NCBI RefSeq assembly: GCF_008704205.1
Contig: NZ_VXLC01000001.1
Coordinates: 620,001-684,000 of the forward strand
DNA: 64,000 nucleotides
Reading direction: 5' to 3'
Origin: Nocardia colli
GTDB taxonomy: Bacteria; Actinomycetota; Actinomycetes; Mycobacteriales; Mycobacteriaceae
Positions 17,730 to 26,574 of this stretch are shown here, piece after piece; positions within the stretch are counted from its first letter, which is position 1, and every line of letters starts with the position of its first letter. Below the pieces are notes generated by a model. It was not told the origin of the DNA. It searched no databases and saw nothing but the letters and a program-made list of their open reading frames with translations. The position numbers and the translations under genes were made by a program.

Positions 17730-19172
17730 ATGCATTACGACAGCTTGTTCATCGGCGGCCGCTGGACCGCGCCCGCCACCGCCGAGCGCGTTCAGGTCAT
17801 CTCGCCGGCCACGGTCGAGCCGGTGGGCAGCGTCCCCGCGGTGTCCCGCGCCGACGTCGACGCCGCGGTCGCCGCGGCCCGCCACGCCTTCGACCACGGC
17901 CCATGGCCGTCCACCCCGCCGGAGGAGCGCGCCCAGGTGCTCACCCGGGCCGCCCGGCTGATCGAGGAACGCTCGGCCGATCTGGTCGCCGCGCTCACCG
18001 CGGAAATGGGCGCTCCGCAGATGATCGCGATGACGCTCAACCAGATTCCCGCCGTGGCCGCGCTCGACGCGTGCGCCGGACTGGCGAAGTCGTTCCCGTG
18101 GAACGAAACTCGCACCGGACTGTTCGGCACCTCGCGGGTCACCCGGGAACCGCGCGGCGTCGTCGCGGCGGTCACCGCGTGGAACGTGCCACTGTTCCTC
18201 GCGGCCAACAAACTCGCCCCGTCGTTGCTGGCCGGCTGCACCGTCGTGCTGAAACCCGCTCCGCTGACGCCGATTACGGCCAATATGCTCGCCGACATCT
18301 TCACCGAGGCCGGTCTGCCCGAGGGCGTGCTCTCGGTGCTGCCCGCCGAGGCCGAGGCCGCCGAATACCTGGTCTCGCATCCCGGCGTGGACAAGGTCAC
18401 CTTCACCGGCAGCACCGCGGTCGGCAAGAAGATCGGCGCGATCGCCACCGGACAGCTCAAGAGCGTCTCGCTCGAGCTCGGCGGCAAGTCCGCGGCAATC
18501 CTGTTGCCGGACATGGACATCGCGGGCATCCCGGTGCTCGCGTTCTCCGGTTTGATGAACAGCGGGCAGGGTTGCGTCGCGCAGACCCGGATCCTCGCGC
18601 CGCGCAGCCGGTACGACGAAATCCTCGACGCGCTGGTCGAACACGTGCGGACGATGAAGGTCGGCGATCCCAACGATCCGACCGTGCAACTGGGCCCGCT
18701 GATTTCGGAGCGCCAGCGCGATCGGGTCGAGGGGTACATCGCCAAGGGCAAGGCGGAAGGCGCGCGGGTCGCGCTGGGCGGCGGCCGTCCCGAGGGGCTC
18801 GATCGCGGCTGGTACGTCGAGCCGACGATCTTCGCCGATGTGGACAACAAGTCGACCATCGCGCAGGAAGAGATCTTCGGCCCGGTGCTGTCGGTGATCC
18901 CATACGAGACCGAGGACGAGGCCGTGGCGATCGCCAACGATTCGGTCTACGGCCTGGCCGGCTCGGTGTGGACCGCGGATGTCGAGCACGGAGCGGAGAT
19001 CGCCGCGCGCGTGCGGACCGGGACCTACGCGATCAACTGGTACGCGTTCGATCCCAGCTCCCCGTTCGGCGGCTACAAGAATTCCGGCCTCGGCCGCGAA
19101 AACGGCCCGGAGGGCCTCGACTCCTTCTGCGAGCAGAAGTCGCTGCTCATGCCCATGGGCTGGGCGGGCTGA
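17730..19172 (+). CDS. NAD(P)-dependent aldehyde dehydrogenase (Rv0223c-like)
   Basis: 480-residue aldehyde dehydrogenase that oxidises an aldehyde to the acid. Catalytic residues are present: Asn152 (TAWNVP), Lys175 (VLKPAP), Glu249 (SLELGGKSA) and the nucleophile Cys282 (NSGQGC). The coenzyme loop FTGSTAVGKKI is at about 225-235. EEIFGPVLSV and GGYKNSGLGRENG near the C-terminus are standard for the family. It replaces Rv0223c in the mycobacterial order. There is no Shine-Dalgarno; the start codon follows a -10 hexamer at the leaderless distance, inside a dyad operator. The physiological aldehyde is not predictable. Confidence 0.92.
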   Translation: MHYDSLFIGGRWTAPATAERVQVISPATVEPVGSVPAVSRADVDAAVAAARHAFDHGPWPSTPPEERAQVLTRAARLIEERSADLVAALTAEMGAPQMIAMTLNQIPAVAALDACAGLAKSFPWNETRTGLFGTSRVTREPRGVVAAVTAWNVPLFLAANKLAPSLLAGCTVVLKPAPLTPITANMLADIFTEAGLPEGVLSVLPAEAEAAEYLVSHPGVDKVTFTGSTAVGKKIGAIATGQLKSVSLELGGKSAAILLPDMDIAGIPVLAFSGLMNSGQGCVAQTRILAPRSRYDEILDALVEHVRTMKVGDPNDPTVQLGPLISERQRDRVEGYIAKGKAEGARVALGGGRPEGLDRGWYVEPTIFADVDNKSTIAQEEIFGPVLSVIPYETEDEAVAIANDSVYGLAGSVWTADVEHGAEIAARVRTGTYAINWYAFDPSSPFGGYKNSGLGRENGPEGLDSFCEQKSLLMPMGWAG

Positions 19173-19376
19173 TCAGTCGGTCGGCATAACCACCCGCAGG
19201 ACGGGCTCGCTGTCGCGGCCCGTGAGGCTCGGCGCGTCGACGATCTCGACGCGCCAGCCCGGGGGCAGGACGGCCTGCAAACGCCCGGCAGCGCGGCGTA
19301 GCGGGGTGCTAGCGGTCGCCAGTTCGAAGCCGGCAACCAGGGGCGTGATGGACGCCCCGGTCTCCAGATCGGTCAT
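19173..19376 (-). CDS. Small hypothetical protein
   Basis: 67 residues starting TDLETGASITPLVAGFELATAS and ending EPVLRVVMPTD. No recognised domain; alternating hydrophobics suggest a small alpha/beta protein. ATG 19376 is preceded on its strand by GAGAGG, a usable ribosome site. Its stop and that of the aldehyde dehydrogenase gene touch (TGATCA), so the pair is precisely convergent, which supports it being a real gene. Function unknown. Confidence 0.5.
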   Translation of the reverse strand: MTDLETGASITPLVAGFELATASTPLRRAAGRLQAVLPPGWRVEIVDAPSLTGRDSEPVLRVVMPTD

Positions 19377-19816
19377 GCTCCAACCACCTCTCGCGCGTCG
19401 ATCTCATCGTTCGCCGCGAGCATCGCGGAAACCCGATGTCGATAGGGAAGTAGTTCAGTCGATCAGTAAACAGTTAGCAATCGGACTGGTAGGTCATGAG
19501 ACCAAGAACACGGCAAGCATAAGCCACTTGTGCGCAAATCTCGCACACCGGGCAACTACCCCATATCGAGCTTCGGCAAACCTATGGTGCTCGCGACCTG
19601 TGCACACCGACCATTACCAATAGCACCACAACAACGGGTTCGCGCGGCGGGAAACACGCCATAACCGCGAATGATGATCCGTCATGAAATGCAAGGCGGG
19701 TTGGCGTCGTGGTCGCGACTGGTTGGTATACGCCATGATTGGCGGCCGTTGTCGTGAAAGTTCGTGCGCCGCGGCATTCTCGCCGGCTCGAGTACTGCGT
19801 TCGATGCACCTGCCGA
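19377..19816. other. Intergenic region without a recognisable gene
   Basis: 440 bases between the end of the GlxA-type regulator gene and the start of the small hypothetical gene, lower in GC than its surroundings. It should hold the promoter of the small gene. The open frames here lack a ribosome site, family match or normal codon use. I see no strong hairpin or repeat. Confidence 0.5.
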
Positions 19817-20767
19817 TCAGTGTCGCAATGCTCGGCGATAGTCCGCCGGAGTCGAACCGGTCGCCGCCCGGAGATGCGTGCGCAACGCGGTCACGCTGCC
19901 GAAGCCCGACCGGGTCGCGACCACTTCGATTGGCAGGTCGGTGGTTTCGAGCAGCTCGCGGGCGCGCACCGTGTGCTGTGCGTCGAGCCAGCGGCGCGGG
20001 GTGCTGCCGACCTCCGCTTTGAATCGGCGGATGAAGGTGCGCTCGCTCATCAGCGCGTGTGCGGCCAGCGCTGAAACATCCGGTGCCGCAGCGGGGTTCT
20101 GGGTCGCCCAGGCCATGGTCGCCGCCAGCGCGCCGTGGAAGCCGCTGCCAGCCAACGCATCCGGAATGTATTGTGCCTGGCCACCGGCTCGATGCGGTGG
20201 GGTCACGTTCCATCGCGCCAATTCCGCGGCCGGGCTCGCGCCCAGTTCCCGGCGTGCGATGTGCAGGCACAGATCCAGTCCGGCCGACAGGCCGGCGGAG
20301 GTGAGGACGTCGCCGTCGTCCACATAAAGAGCGGTCGGATCCAGCTCGACGGCGGGAAACAGATCGGCGAATTCGTCGCAATAGGCCCAGTGTGTCGTGG
20401 CGGGCCGGCCGTCCAACAGCCCCGCGCGCGCGAGCACGAACGCGCCGACGCAAATGCTCACCATGGTCGCGCCCCGAGCCGCCGCGGCACGCAGTGCCGC
20501 GAGTGCCTCGTCCGGCGGCGGCAGCGTCGGCAATCCGATGCCGGGCACCACCACGATGTCGGCGGTCGCCAACGCCTCGAGCCCGTGTTCGACCTCGAGC
20601 CCGAATCCGTTCGGCGTCCACACCGGGCCGGGACGCACCCCACAGGTCTCCATCTGGAATCCCACCGGCTCGCCGAACTTCCCTGGGCCATGCCGGAACA
20701 CCTGCACAGCGCAGGCGAGGTCATAGGTCATGACGCCATCCAAGGCGAGCGCGACGACCTGCTTCAT
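19817..20767 (-). CDS. GlxA-family transcriptional regulator (DJ-1/PfpI plus AraC domains)
   Basis: 316-residue regulator with an N-terminal amidase-like DJ-1/PfpI domain (about 1-170) and a C-terminal AraC-type double helix-turn-helix (about 225-316). The PfpI part contains VVPGIG and the elbow VSICVGAFVLA, which keeps the cysteine of the fold. The AraC part contains MSERTFIRRFKAEVGSTPRRWLD and the second-helix motif VATRSGFGSVTALRTHL. Such regulators sense small metabolites and activate or repress nearby operons. No obvious target is adjacent: the divergent HD-domain gene 110 bp away is the best candidate. Confidence 0.9.
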   Translation of the reverse strand: MKQVVALALDGVMTYDLACAVQVFRHGPGKFGEPVGFQMETCGVRPGPVWTPNGFGLEVEHGLEALATADIVVVPGIGLPTLPPPDEALAALRAAAARGATMVSICVGAFVLARAGLLDGRPATTHWAYCDEFADLFPAVELDPTALYVDDGDVLTSAGLSAGLDLCLHIARRELGASPAAELARWNVTPPHRAGGQAQYIPDALAGSGFHGALAATMAWATQNPAAAPDVSALAAHALMSERTFIRRFKAEVGSTPRRWLDAQHTVRARELLETTDLPIEVVATRSGFGSVTALRTHLRAATGSTPADYRRALRH

Positions 20768-20877
20768 CGGACCAGTTTGGCATAAATCCGAGGGTGGCTG
20801 TCATCCCTGCCACTCACCATTCGCCGCCCACTCGCGCTTGACTGGACTCGATTCATGAGCGAGCGAGAGGACTCCGG

Positions 20878-21630
20878 ATGACCACCGGCATCGATCTGGA
20901 CTGGGCAACCAGAACAAGCGGCGCGCTCTCGAGCAAACAGCGCAGGCAACTCATGGCCACCGTCACCCGCTCCCTCCCCGCCCTGCTCGCCGACCGCGCC
21001 CGCCTCGCCGCCGGTCGCCGCGGCGCGGGCCGCCTGGACCTCGCCGGCCTCCGCCTCCCCGATTCCACCCTCGCCCGAGCCGCGGAAACCGAAGCGCACG
21101 AATCACTGTCGATCCACGTGCTCGCCCACTCCTACCGCACCTACTTCTTCGGCCGAGTCCTCGCCGACCTCGACGGCGCCTGCTACGACGACGAACTGGT
21201 CTACGTCTCCTGCCTACTGCACGACCTCAATCTCGAACACCCCACTCCCGGAAGCTGTTTCGCCGTCACCGGCGCCGAACGAGCCGCCCGCTTCGTCTCC
21301 GCCGCCGGCGCCACCCCCGACCGAACCCAGGCCATCGCCACCGCCATCACCACCCACATAACCCCCGGCAACGGCAACGACGACCTCAGCATCCCCGGCC
21401 GCTTCATCTACGCCGGCGCCTCCGCCGACGTAATCGGCGCCCGCATAAGCGAACTCGACCCCACCTGGGTAAACGAGTTGCTGGAACTCCACCCCCGCCA
21501 CAACTTCACCAAGCACATGATCACCGCCATGACCAACGAAGCCAAAGCAATGCCCCAAGGCCGAACCCGCTGGCTGAACACCCACACCGGCCTACTCCAA
21601 CTAATCCGCTTCGCACCATTCGCTGAATAG
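20878..21630 (+). CDS. HD-domain metal-dependent phosphohydrolase-like protein
   Basis: 250 residues with an HD domain: HVLAHSYRTYFFG (first His), CLLHDLNLEH (the HD doublet) and THITPGNGNDD further on. This arrangement resembles the cyanamide-hydratase branch of HD proteins rather than (p)ppGpp or cyclic-nucleotide hydrolases. The substrate is unknown. ATG 20878 directly follows GGACTCCGG; a GAGAGGA about ten bases upstream is a plausible ribosome site. The C-terminal sequence (about residues 90-250) is built almost wholly from C-ending codons, an extreme codon bias compared with neighbours. Confidence 0.85.
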   Translation: MTTGIDLDWATRTSGALSSKQRRQLMATVTRSLPALLADRARLAAGRRGAGRLDLAGLRLPDSTLARAAETEAHESLSIHVLAHSYRTYFFGRVLADLDGACYDDELVYVSCLLHDLNLEHPTPGSCFAVTGAERAARFVSAAGATPDRTQAIATAITTHITPGNGNDDLSIPGRFIYAGASADVIGARISELDPTWVNELLELHPRHNFTKHMITAMTNEAKAMPQGRTRWLNTHTGLLQLIRFAPFAE

Positions 21631-21738
21631 GGCTTCCCCTTCGGGACTTACACCTTCTAGGCTGGGACCCCCAGTCCATTGCGCATTCCGACACAACAGT
21701 CGAGATACTCAATTATTTAGCCCGGCAACCTATTTCGA

Positions 21739-22164
21739 TCAGGAGCCTTCGGTCCAGAACTGTTGGAGGCGGGCGATTGCCTCGGCTCGGGTCATCGCCG
21801 CAATCTCGTTCTCCGCAAGACCTGCACGGCTGATAAGCAAATGAACGAGGTCGGCAGGTAGTGATTCCCCGCGTACCTCAGGAATTCCGCGATCAGGAAG
21901 ACGGCCGTCCAGCACACATTGCCAGAAGGATTCTTCGACTACCGCCAACTGATCGCGCAGGATGTGCGCCCATATGGCGGAGCCGTAAGTGGTGCGGTTT
22001 ACCGGATGCGAGACCCTCGTTCGCAGAGTTCGCCCGTCGGGCAGCCCGAATTCATAAGTGACATGGTGGGTTCCGGTCCGGCCGCGCGCATCCCGAACCC
22101 GCGCCCAACCCTCGACCTTGCAGAACTGTTCATGCCGCTCGCGAGTCGGCTGCGGCCAGCTCAC
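21739..22164 (-). CDS. Putative toxin of a type II toxin-antitoxin pair
   Basis: 141 residues beginning SWPQPTRERHEQFCKVEGWARV. Proteins of this type are annotated as cytotoxic translational repressors of toxin-antitoxin systems in Mycobacterium and Nocardia; I know the family by that name only. Conserved-looking features are RGRTGTHHVTYEF, LRTRVSHPV, and WAHILRDQL. Start GTG 22164 overlaps the antitoxin stop (GTGA), so translation is coupled; a TTG at 22185 is possible but would overlap 25 bases. The GC content is lower than in adjacent core genes, in keeping with horizontal spread of such pairs. Confidence 0.7.
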   Translation of the reverse strand: MSWPQPTRERHEQFCKVEGWARVRDARGRTGTHHVTYEFGLPDGRTLRTRVSHPVNRTTYGSAIWAHILRDQLAVVEESFWQCVLDGRLPDRGIPEVRGESLPADLVHLLISRAGLAENEIAAMTRAEAIARLQQFWTEGS

Positions 22165-22577
22165 TTGACCGCCCCGACCAGCCAATCACGAAGCTGGACA
22201 TCATCACTGAGCGCGATCAGCTGCACCAAGCCCCAGTTTTCGCGATGGTTCGGGGCATTCCGCAGCCGACTCTGCCAGTCCTCGGCGTATTCGCGGAGCG
22301 CGACGATCATCTCCTCGACGGCCTCGTCGAATGTCTCGCCGTCAGCAGCAATCGGTAGGCCCGGTAGAAACACCGACCACGCACCGTCTTCGGCCACTAC
22401 CTCGGCCCCCGCGGGGCACAGCTTGGCGAGGGCGTAACGCAGCCGCTCCGCATCCACGACTGCCGCGTACCCGGCATCCCGGCGTACCGTCGCCACCCGG
22501 CCCTGACCGGCGGCATCCAGCAGATCCTTCAGATGCGCGCGGGCTTCGGTGTAGCTGTCGTAGTGGATAGCGGTCAT
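22161..22577 (-). CDS. PHD-type antitoxin with HicB-like C-terminus
   Basis: 138-residue putative antitoxin. Residues 1-60 follow the Phd/YefM pattern (MTAIHYDSYTEARAHLKDLLDAA, then VATVRRDAGYAAVVDAERL), which binds DNA for autorepression. Residues 75-110 look HicB-like (GAWSVFLPGLPIAADGETFDEAVEEMI). The remainder (to 138) is a helical tail ending in LRDWLVGAVK that may contact the toxin. Longer than plain Phd antitoxins (about 80-90). ATG 22577 is preceded by GGGAAGG; an operator-like array lies 44-78 bp upstream. Confidence 0.75.
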   Translation of the reverse strand: MTAIHYDSYTEARAHLKDLLDAAGQGRVATVRRDAGYAAVVDAERLRYALAKLCPAGAEVVAEDGAWSVFLPGLPIAADGETFDEAVEEMIVALREYAEDWQSRLRNAPNHRENWGLVQLIALSDDVQLRDWLVGAVK

Positions 22578-22620
22578 CGGGCACCTTCCCATCGGTACCA
22601 CTATCGTCACCCGCCAAGAC

Positions 22621-22655
22621 GAGTACGTCAAGTACTTGATGTACTTCACGTACTC
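22621..22655. promoter_or_regulatory. Periodic GTAC operator upstream of the toxin-antitoxin pair
   Basis: A 35-bp near-palindrome (outer arms GAGTACGT and ACGTACTC) contains four GTAC sites at 22623, 22632, 22641 and 22650, exactly 9 bp apart. Located 44-78 bp before the antitoxin ATG, it is the natural candidate for the autoregulatory site of the Phd-like protein, with room for two dimers side by side. Confidence 0.65.
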
Positions 22656-22691
22656 ACGGCCGGAACCGGCGCGCCGCGCTGGCCGCGGCGG

Positions 22692-22752
22692 GACGAGTGG
22701 CACATGGATGCAACAAAGTCACAGGAGCCCACTCCGCCATGTGCCACTCGTC
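22692..22752. repeat. 16-bp perfect inverted repeat
   Basis: Arms GACGAGTGGCACATGG (22692-22707) and CCATGTGCCACTCGTC (22737-22752) are exact inverted copies separated by 29 bases. It lies between the pckA terminator and the antitoxin operator. No T-run follows on either strand. It could be a second transcription barrier or the remains of a small mobile element; I cannot tell which. Confidence 0.7.
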
Positions 22753-22848
22753 GGTGCCCAAAGTTGGCCGTAGGCACAGGGTTCGTATATCCGGTGGGGC
22801 ACGATTCAAACGGCGGGCGTGCGGCGATCGGCGGAAGTTGTTGGTGGG

Positions 22849-22890
22849 CAAAAGAAACCGCCCGCATCGTCGGGGGACGGTGCGGGCGGT
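22849..22890 (-). terminator. Intrinsic terminator of pckA
   Basis: On the minus strand, 15 bases after the pckA stop, a perfect 10-bp stem (ACCGCCCGCA / TGCGGGCGGT, 22890-22881 with 22866-22857) encloses a 14-base loop and is followed by a T-rich run (TTCTTTT). Confidence 0.8.
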
Positions 22891-22905
22891 CGATGGTTCA
22901 GGGGG

Positions 22906-24738
22906 TCAGCCGAGGCGTTCTTTCAGGGCCTCGAATTCGTCGCGGACGCCCGAGGGGAGTTTGTCGCCGACGAATTCGAACCATTCCTCGATGAGCGGGA
23001 TCTCCTTGCGCCACTCGGCGGCGTCGACCTTGAGCGCCTCGTCGACGTCGTCGGGGTCGACCTTCAAGCCGTCGAGGACGAGGTTGGCGGCGACGGGGAC
23101 GTTGCCGACCGCGGTGGCGGTGGCCTCGGCCGAACCCTCGACACGGCCGACGATCCACTCCAGCACGCGGGAGTTCTCGCCGAATCCGGGCCACAGGAAG
23201 CGGCCGTCGGCGCCGCGCCGGAACCAGTTGACGTAGAAGATCTTCGGCAGCTTGGTCGCGTCGGCGTTCTTGCCGAGGTTGATCCAGTGGTTCAGGTAGT
23301 CACCGACGTGGTAGCCCATGAACGGGATCATGGCCATCGGGTCGCGGCGCACGGTGCCGACCTTGCCCTCGGCCGCGGCGGTCTGCTCCGAGGACAAGGT
23401 GGCGCCCATGAACACGCCGTGCTGCCAGTCGAAGGACTCGGTGACCAGCGGGATGGTGGTCTTGCGGCGGCCGCCGAACAGGATGGCCGAGATCGGCACG
23501 CCCTGCGGGTCGTCCCACTCCGGCGCCAGCGTCGGGCACTGCGACATCGGCGTGCAGTAGCGCGAGTTCGGGTGCGCGGCAAGGGTTTCGGTCTCCCGCA
23601 GGAACCAGTCGTTGCCCTTCCAGTCGATCAGGTGATCGGGCTCGCCTTCCAGGCCCTCCCACCACACGTCGTTGTTGTCGGTCTGCGCGACGTTGGTGTA
23701 GACGGTGTTGCCCGCCTCCATGGTGGCCATGGCATTCGGGTTGGAGCTGTGGTTGGTGCCGGGCGCGACGCCGAAGAAACCGTACTCCGGGTTCACCGCG
23801 TAGAGCTGGCCGTCCTTGCCGAACCGCATCCAGGCGATGTCGTCGCCGAGGGTCTCGGCGCGCCAGCCGGGGACGGTCGGCTGGATCATCGCGAGGTTGG
23901 TCTTGCCGCAGGCGCTGGGGAACGCGGCGGCGATGTAGTAGGCCTTGTTCTCCGGGGAGATCAGCTTGAGGATCAGCATGTGCTCGGCCAGCCAGCCCTC
24001 GTCGTGCGCCATGGCCGAGGCGATGCGCAGCGAGTAGCACTTCTTGCCGAGCAGCGCGTTGCCGCCGTAGCCGGAGCCGTAGCTCCAGATCTCGCGATCC
24101 TCCGGGAAGTGGGTGATGTACTTGGTGTCGTTGCACGGCCACGGCACATCGGCTTCGCCCTCGGCCAGCGGCGCGCCGACGGAGTGCAGCGCCTTCACGA
24201 ACGGGCGATCGGTGCCGAGCTTCTCCAGCGCGGCCTTGCCCATCCGGGTCATCACGCGCATCGACACGACGACGTATTCGGAGTCGGTGAGCTCGACGCC
24301 GAGCTTGGGGTCCTCGGCGCCGAGCGGGCCCATGCAGAACGGCACCACGTACAGGGTGCGGCCCTTCATCGAACCGCGGTACAGCTCGGTCATGGTGGCG
24401 CGCATCTCGGCGGGGTCGACCCAGTTGTTGGTCGGGCCTGCGTCGGCCTCGCTCTTGGAACAGATGTAGGTGCGCGACTCCACCCGGGCCACATCGGACG
24501 GATCGGAGAGCGCGAGGAAGGAATTGGGCTTCTTCTTCGGATCGAGCTGCTTGAAGGTGCCCGCATCGACCAGCTGAGCGGTCAGGCGGTCCCATTCTTC
24601 GTCGGACCCGTCGGCCCAGACCACTCGCTCCGGCTGAGTGAGTTCGGCGACTTCCTGTACCCAGGCGAGTAGTTCGCTGTGTTCGGTCGGCTGTTTACCG
24701 TCGGATCCACGAAGACCAGGAATGGTCGCTGAAGTCAT
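22906..24738 (-). CDS. pckA: Phosphoenolpyruvate carboxykinase (GTP)
   Basis: GTP-dependent PEP carboxykinase, 610 residues, catalysing oxaloacetate + GTP to PEP + CO2 + GDP at the start of gluconeogenesis. Diagnostic motifs are intact: the kinase-1 loop [13 protein letters not shown] with the reactive Cys, GDDIAWM (metal site), GVAPGTN, and [11 protein letters not shown]. Length agrees with the mycobacterial enzyme. Start ATG 24738 has AGGAG immediately upstream; upstream in-frame codons to 24843 give a basic, non-family leader. It ends at an intrinsic terminator, and a possible sigma-A promoter lies about 230 bases upstream, leaving a long untranslated leader. Confidence 0.97.
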   Translation of the reverse strand: MTSATIPGLRGSDGKQPTEHSELLAWVQEVAELTQPERVVWADGSDEEWDRLTAQLVDAGTFKQLDPKKKPNSFLALSDPSDVARVESRTYICSKSEADAGPTNNWVDPAEMRATMTELYRGSMKGRTLYVVPFCMGPLGAEDPKLGVELTDSEYVVVSMRVMTRMGKAALEKLGTDRPFVKALHSVGAPLAEGEADVPWPCNDTKYITHFPEDREIWSYGSGYGGNALLGKKCYSLRIASAMAHDEGWLAEHMLILKLISPENKAYYIAAAFPSACGKTNLAMIQPTVPGWRAETLGDDIAWMRFGKDGQLYAVNPEYGFFGVAPGTNHSSNPNAMATMEAGNTVYTNVAQTDNNDVWWEGLEGEPDHLIDWKGNDWFLRETETLAAHPNSRYCTPMSQCPTLAPEWDDPQGVPISAILFGGRRKTTIPLVTESFDWQHGVFMGATLSSEQTAAAEGKVGTVRRDPMAMIPFMGYHVGDYLNHWINLGKNADATKLPKIFYVNWFRRGADGRFLWPGFGENSRVLEWIVGRVEGSAEATATAVGNVPVAANLVLDGLKVDPDDVDEALKVDAAEWRKEIPLIEEWFEFVGDKLPSGVRDEFEALKERLG

Positions 24739-24963
24739 GAAAACTCTCCTGAGATGGGCGGTCCCTACGATGCGTCGCCGCCTGGCCCCAAGGCCCGTTG
24801 ACCAGCGCGAACACACCGAGCGCCACCATTGGCGGGAAGGCACCCGCTACGACCAGTCGAAAGCGCGCCCCGGCTGGACGGCGGACGAGGACTTAGCGGA
24901 CGCCCAAGTTCCTGATTAGAGGTTAACGCGGTGTGACGACCGGTACTGAATCGGGTTCGTCAC

Positions 24964-24991
24964 TATGTACCCATTCTTATGAGTTAATCAA
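24964..24991 (-). promoter_or_regulatory. Candidate promoter of pckA
   Basis: On the minus strand, TTGATT (24991-24986) and TACATA (24969-24964) are separated by 16 bases, a fair match to sigma-A elements. The -35 overlaps the stop of the upstream gene. Predicted start near 24957, giving a leader of about 219 bases. Confidence 0.4.
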
Positions 24992-26574
24992 CCCGTGATC
25001 CAACGATCGAGGATCGCGATATCCCGTTCGCATGCCGCCAGCTGCCCCGGTTGTTCGGCGACCATCCGCCGTAAACGGGCTTCGAGTTCGGCTACTCGGC
25101 GATCGGTTTCGACCATTCGGGTCGTACTCACCTGCACGACCCGATCGGCCAGCACCGTCTCAGTTTCCACGAGCGCGGTCGCCACCCGCTGCTCGAGCTG
25201 GGCTTTTACATTGATCAGCGCGTCGGACACCCACTGGCGCACGTGCGCGCGATCGGCCAGTTGCCCGCGCGCCCGGACCACCCAGCCGGCCGCGCCCGCG
25301 CCGAGCAGCAGGGTTACCGGCACGCTCGCGAAATCCAGCGCGGGCACCAGCGAAAGTGGCGAAACCAACAGCCGGCCGAGGCCGACACCCGCCGACGCGC
25401 CGAGCGCGATCATGAGGTGATCTTCGACACCACGGTGGCGCGGATCGGGGTCGGGCCCGACCCGGGGCGCGGGGTCGCGGCGGCGCAGCGGCTGGCTGTT
25501 TCCGGGCGCGGTGACGCCGTCGATGTGCGCGGTGAGTTCGGCGAGGCGCTGGTCGATGGCGAGATCGACGGCGCCGGTCAGCTCGGTGGCGGCGTGCTGC
25601 AACCGCTCCGGGTAGGTGCCGAGCTCGCTGCGGCGCATGCGGTCGAGGTCGGCGCGGGTCGCGGTGTGCAGCGCCCGGATCCGGGCACCCACCTCGGTCA
25701 TCAGGTCGACCCGGGCCAGGTGCAGCTGGCCGCGCAGGGTGGACATGGCGGTGGCCCGGCCGCCGTCGCGGCCGGCCAGCAGCACGGCGCGCTCCTCGCG
25801 CAGCCTGGCCGTTTCGGTGCCGGAGTGCAGCGCGGTCACCTGTTCGGTGACCCGCTGCCGGGTATCGGCGAGCACGCGTGCGGTGACCGCCGCGAGCCGG
25901 CCGCCGCCCTCGGCTTCCGCGCCCACCGCGGCGGCGGTCAGGGCCGCGTGCAGCGCACCGAGCCCGGACCGGTCCAGCAGACCCGCGTCGCCCGCGGTGC
26001 GCGCCGCCGCCGCGAGCCGCGCGGACACCGGCATGACGTCCAGCTCGACCGCGCCCTGTGCGGCGAGCAGTTCCAGGTTGCGCGCCCGCACCGAGCGCCA
26101 ATCCTGATAGGCGTGAATGCCGTTCATGGCGAGCAGGATCCGGGTGCCGTCCGAGCGCAGCCGGTGCACGATGCGCAGGGTGTCGGCGCCGATGGTGGTC
26201 CCGGCGTCCACCAGGATCAGCGCGACCGGTGACGGCGCGTTACCCGACGGTGAGGTGGTCTCCACCGCGGCGTTCGCGTCGGCCACCGGGTCCGCGAGGC
26301 CGATCCGCGGCTCGAACCTGGCCAGCTCGGTGCGCAGCAGGGTGGTGTTGGCATCGGCGGGCCCGATCAACGTCACCGCACCGGCCGCACCCGCGCCCTG
26401 CACCGCGCGCAGCAGCGCGATTCCTTGCGGATTCCACCGTGCGACAACGGCTTCCACCTCCGGCGGCGGACCGGCGGAGCGATCGGCGGTGCCGGGCGGG
26501 ACCGCGTCGGCGGGCAGCTCGAGCGGTCGGTCCGCCCCGACCGGCGGGCCGGGCGGGGAGTCAGAGCCCGGCAC
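24988..26574 (-). CDS. Degenerate dynamin-like GTPase, membrane-anchored partner (Rv0210-like)
   Basis: 528-residue protein with the architecture of bacterial dynamin-like proteins. A G-domain-like N-terminus has GPADANTT at about 71-78 in the P-loop position (no Lys), VALILVDAG, and LLAMNGIH where NKxD would be. Long helical stretches rich in Arg and Glu follow (about 210-380), then a hydrophobic hairpin near 390-440 that resembles the membrane paddle, then another helical region. Start GTG 26574 overlaps the preceding gene by 14 bases, so the two are translationally coupled. I infer a membrane-remodelling or scaffolding role that does not use normal GTP hydrolysis. Confidence 0.65.
   Translation of the reverse strand: MPGSDSPPGPPVGADRPLELPADAVPPGTADRSAGPPPEVEAVVARWNPQGIALLRAVQGAGAAGAVTLIGPADANTTLLRTELARFEPRIGLADPVADANAAVETTSPSGNAPSPVALILVDAGTTIGADTLRIVHRLRSDGTRILLAMNGIHAYQDWRSVRARNLELLAAQGAVELDVMPVSARLAAAARTAGDAGLLDRSGLGALHAALTAAAVGAEAEGGGRLAAVTARVLADTRQRVTEQVTALHSGTETARLREERAVLLAGRDGGRATAMSTLRGQLHLARVDLMTEVGARIRALHTATRADLDRMRRSELGTYPERLQHAATELTGAVDLAIDQRLAELTAHIDGVTAPGNSQPLRRRDPAPRVGPDPDPRHRGVEDHLMIALGASAGVGLGRLLVSPLSLVPALDFASVPVTLLLGAGAAGWVVRARGQLADRAHVRQWVSDALINVKAQLEQRVATALVETETVLADRVVQVSTTRMVETDRRVAELEARLRRMVAEQPGQLAACERDIAILDRWITG

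Noticed and set aside
19582..19809. 75-codon frame in the 19.4-19.8 kb gap
   Set aside because: No start context or family; lies in the lower-GC gap downstream of the GlxA-type gene.
22819..24672. 617-codon frame opposite pckA
   Set aside because: Shadow of pckA codon bias; no ribosome site, no family match.
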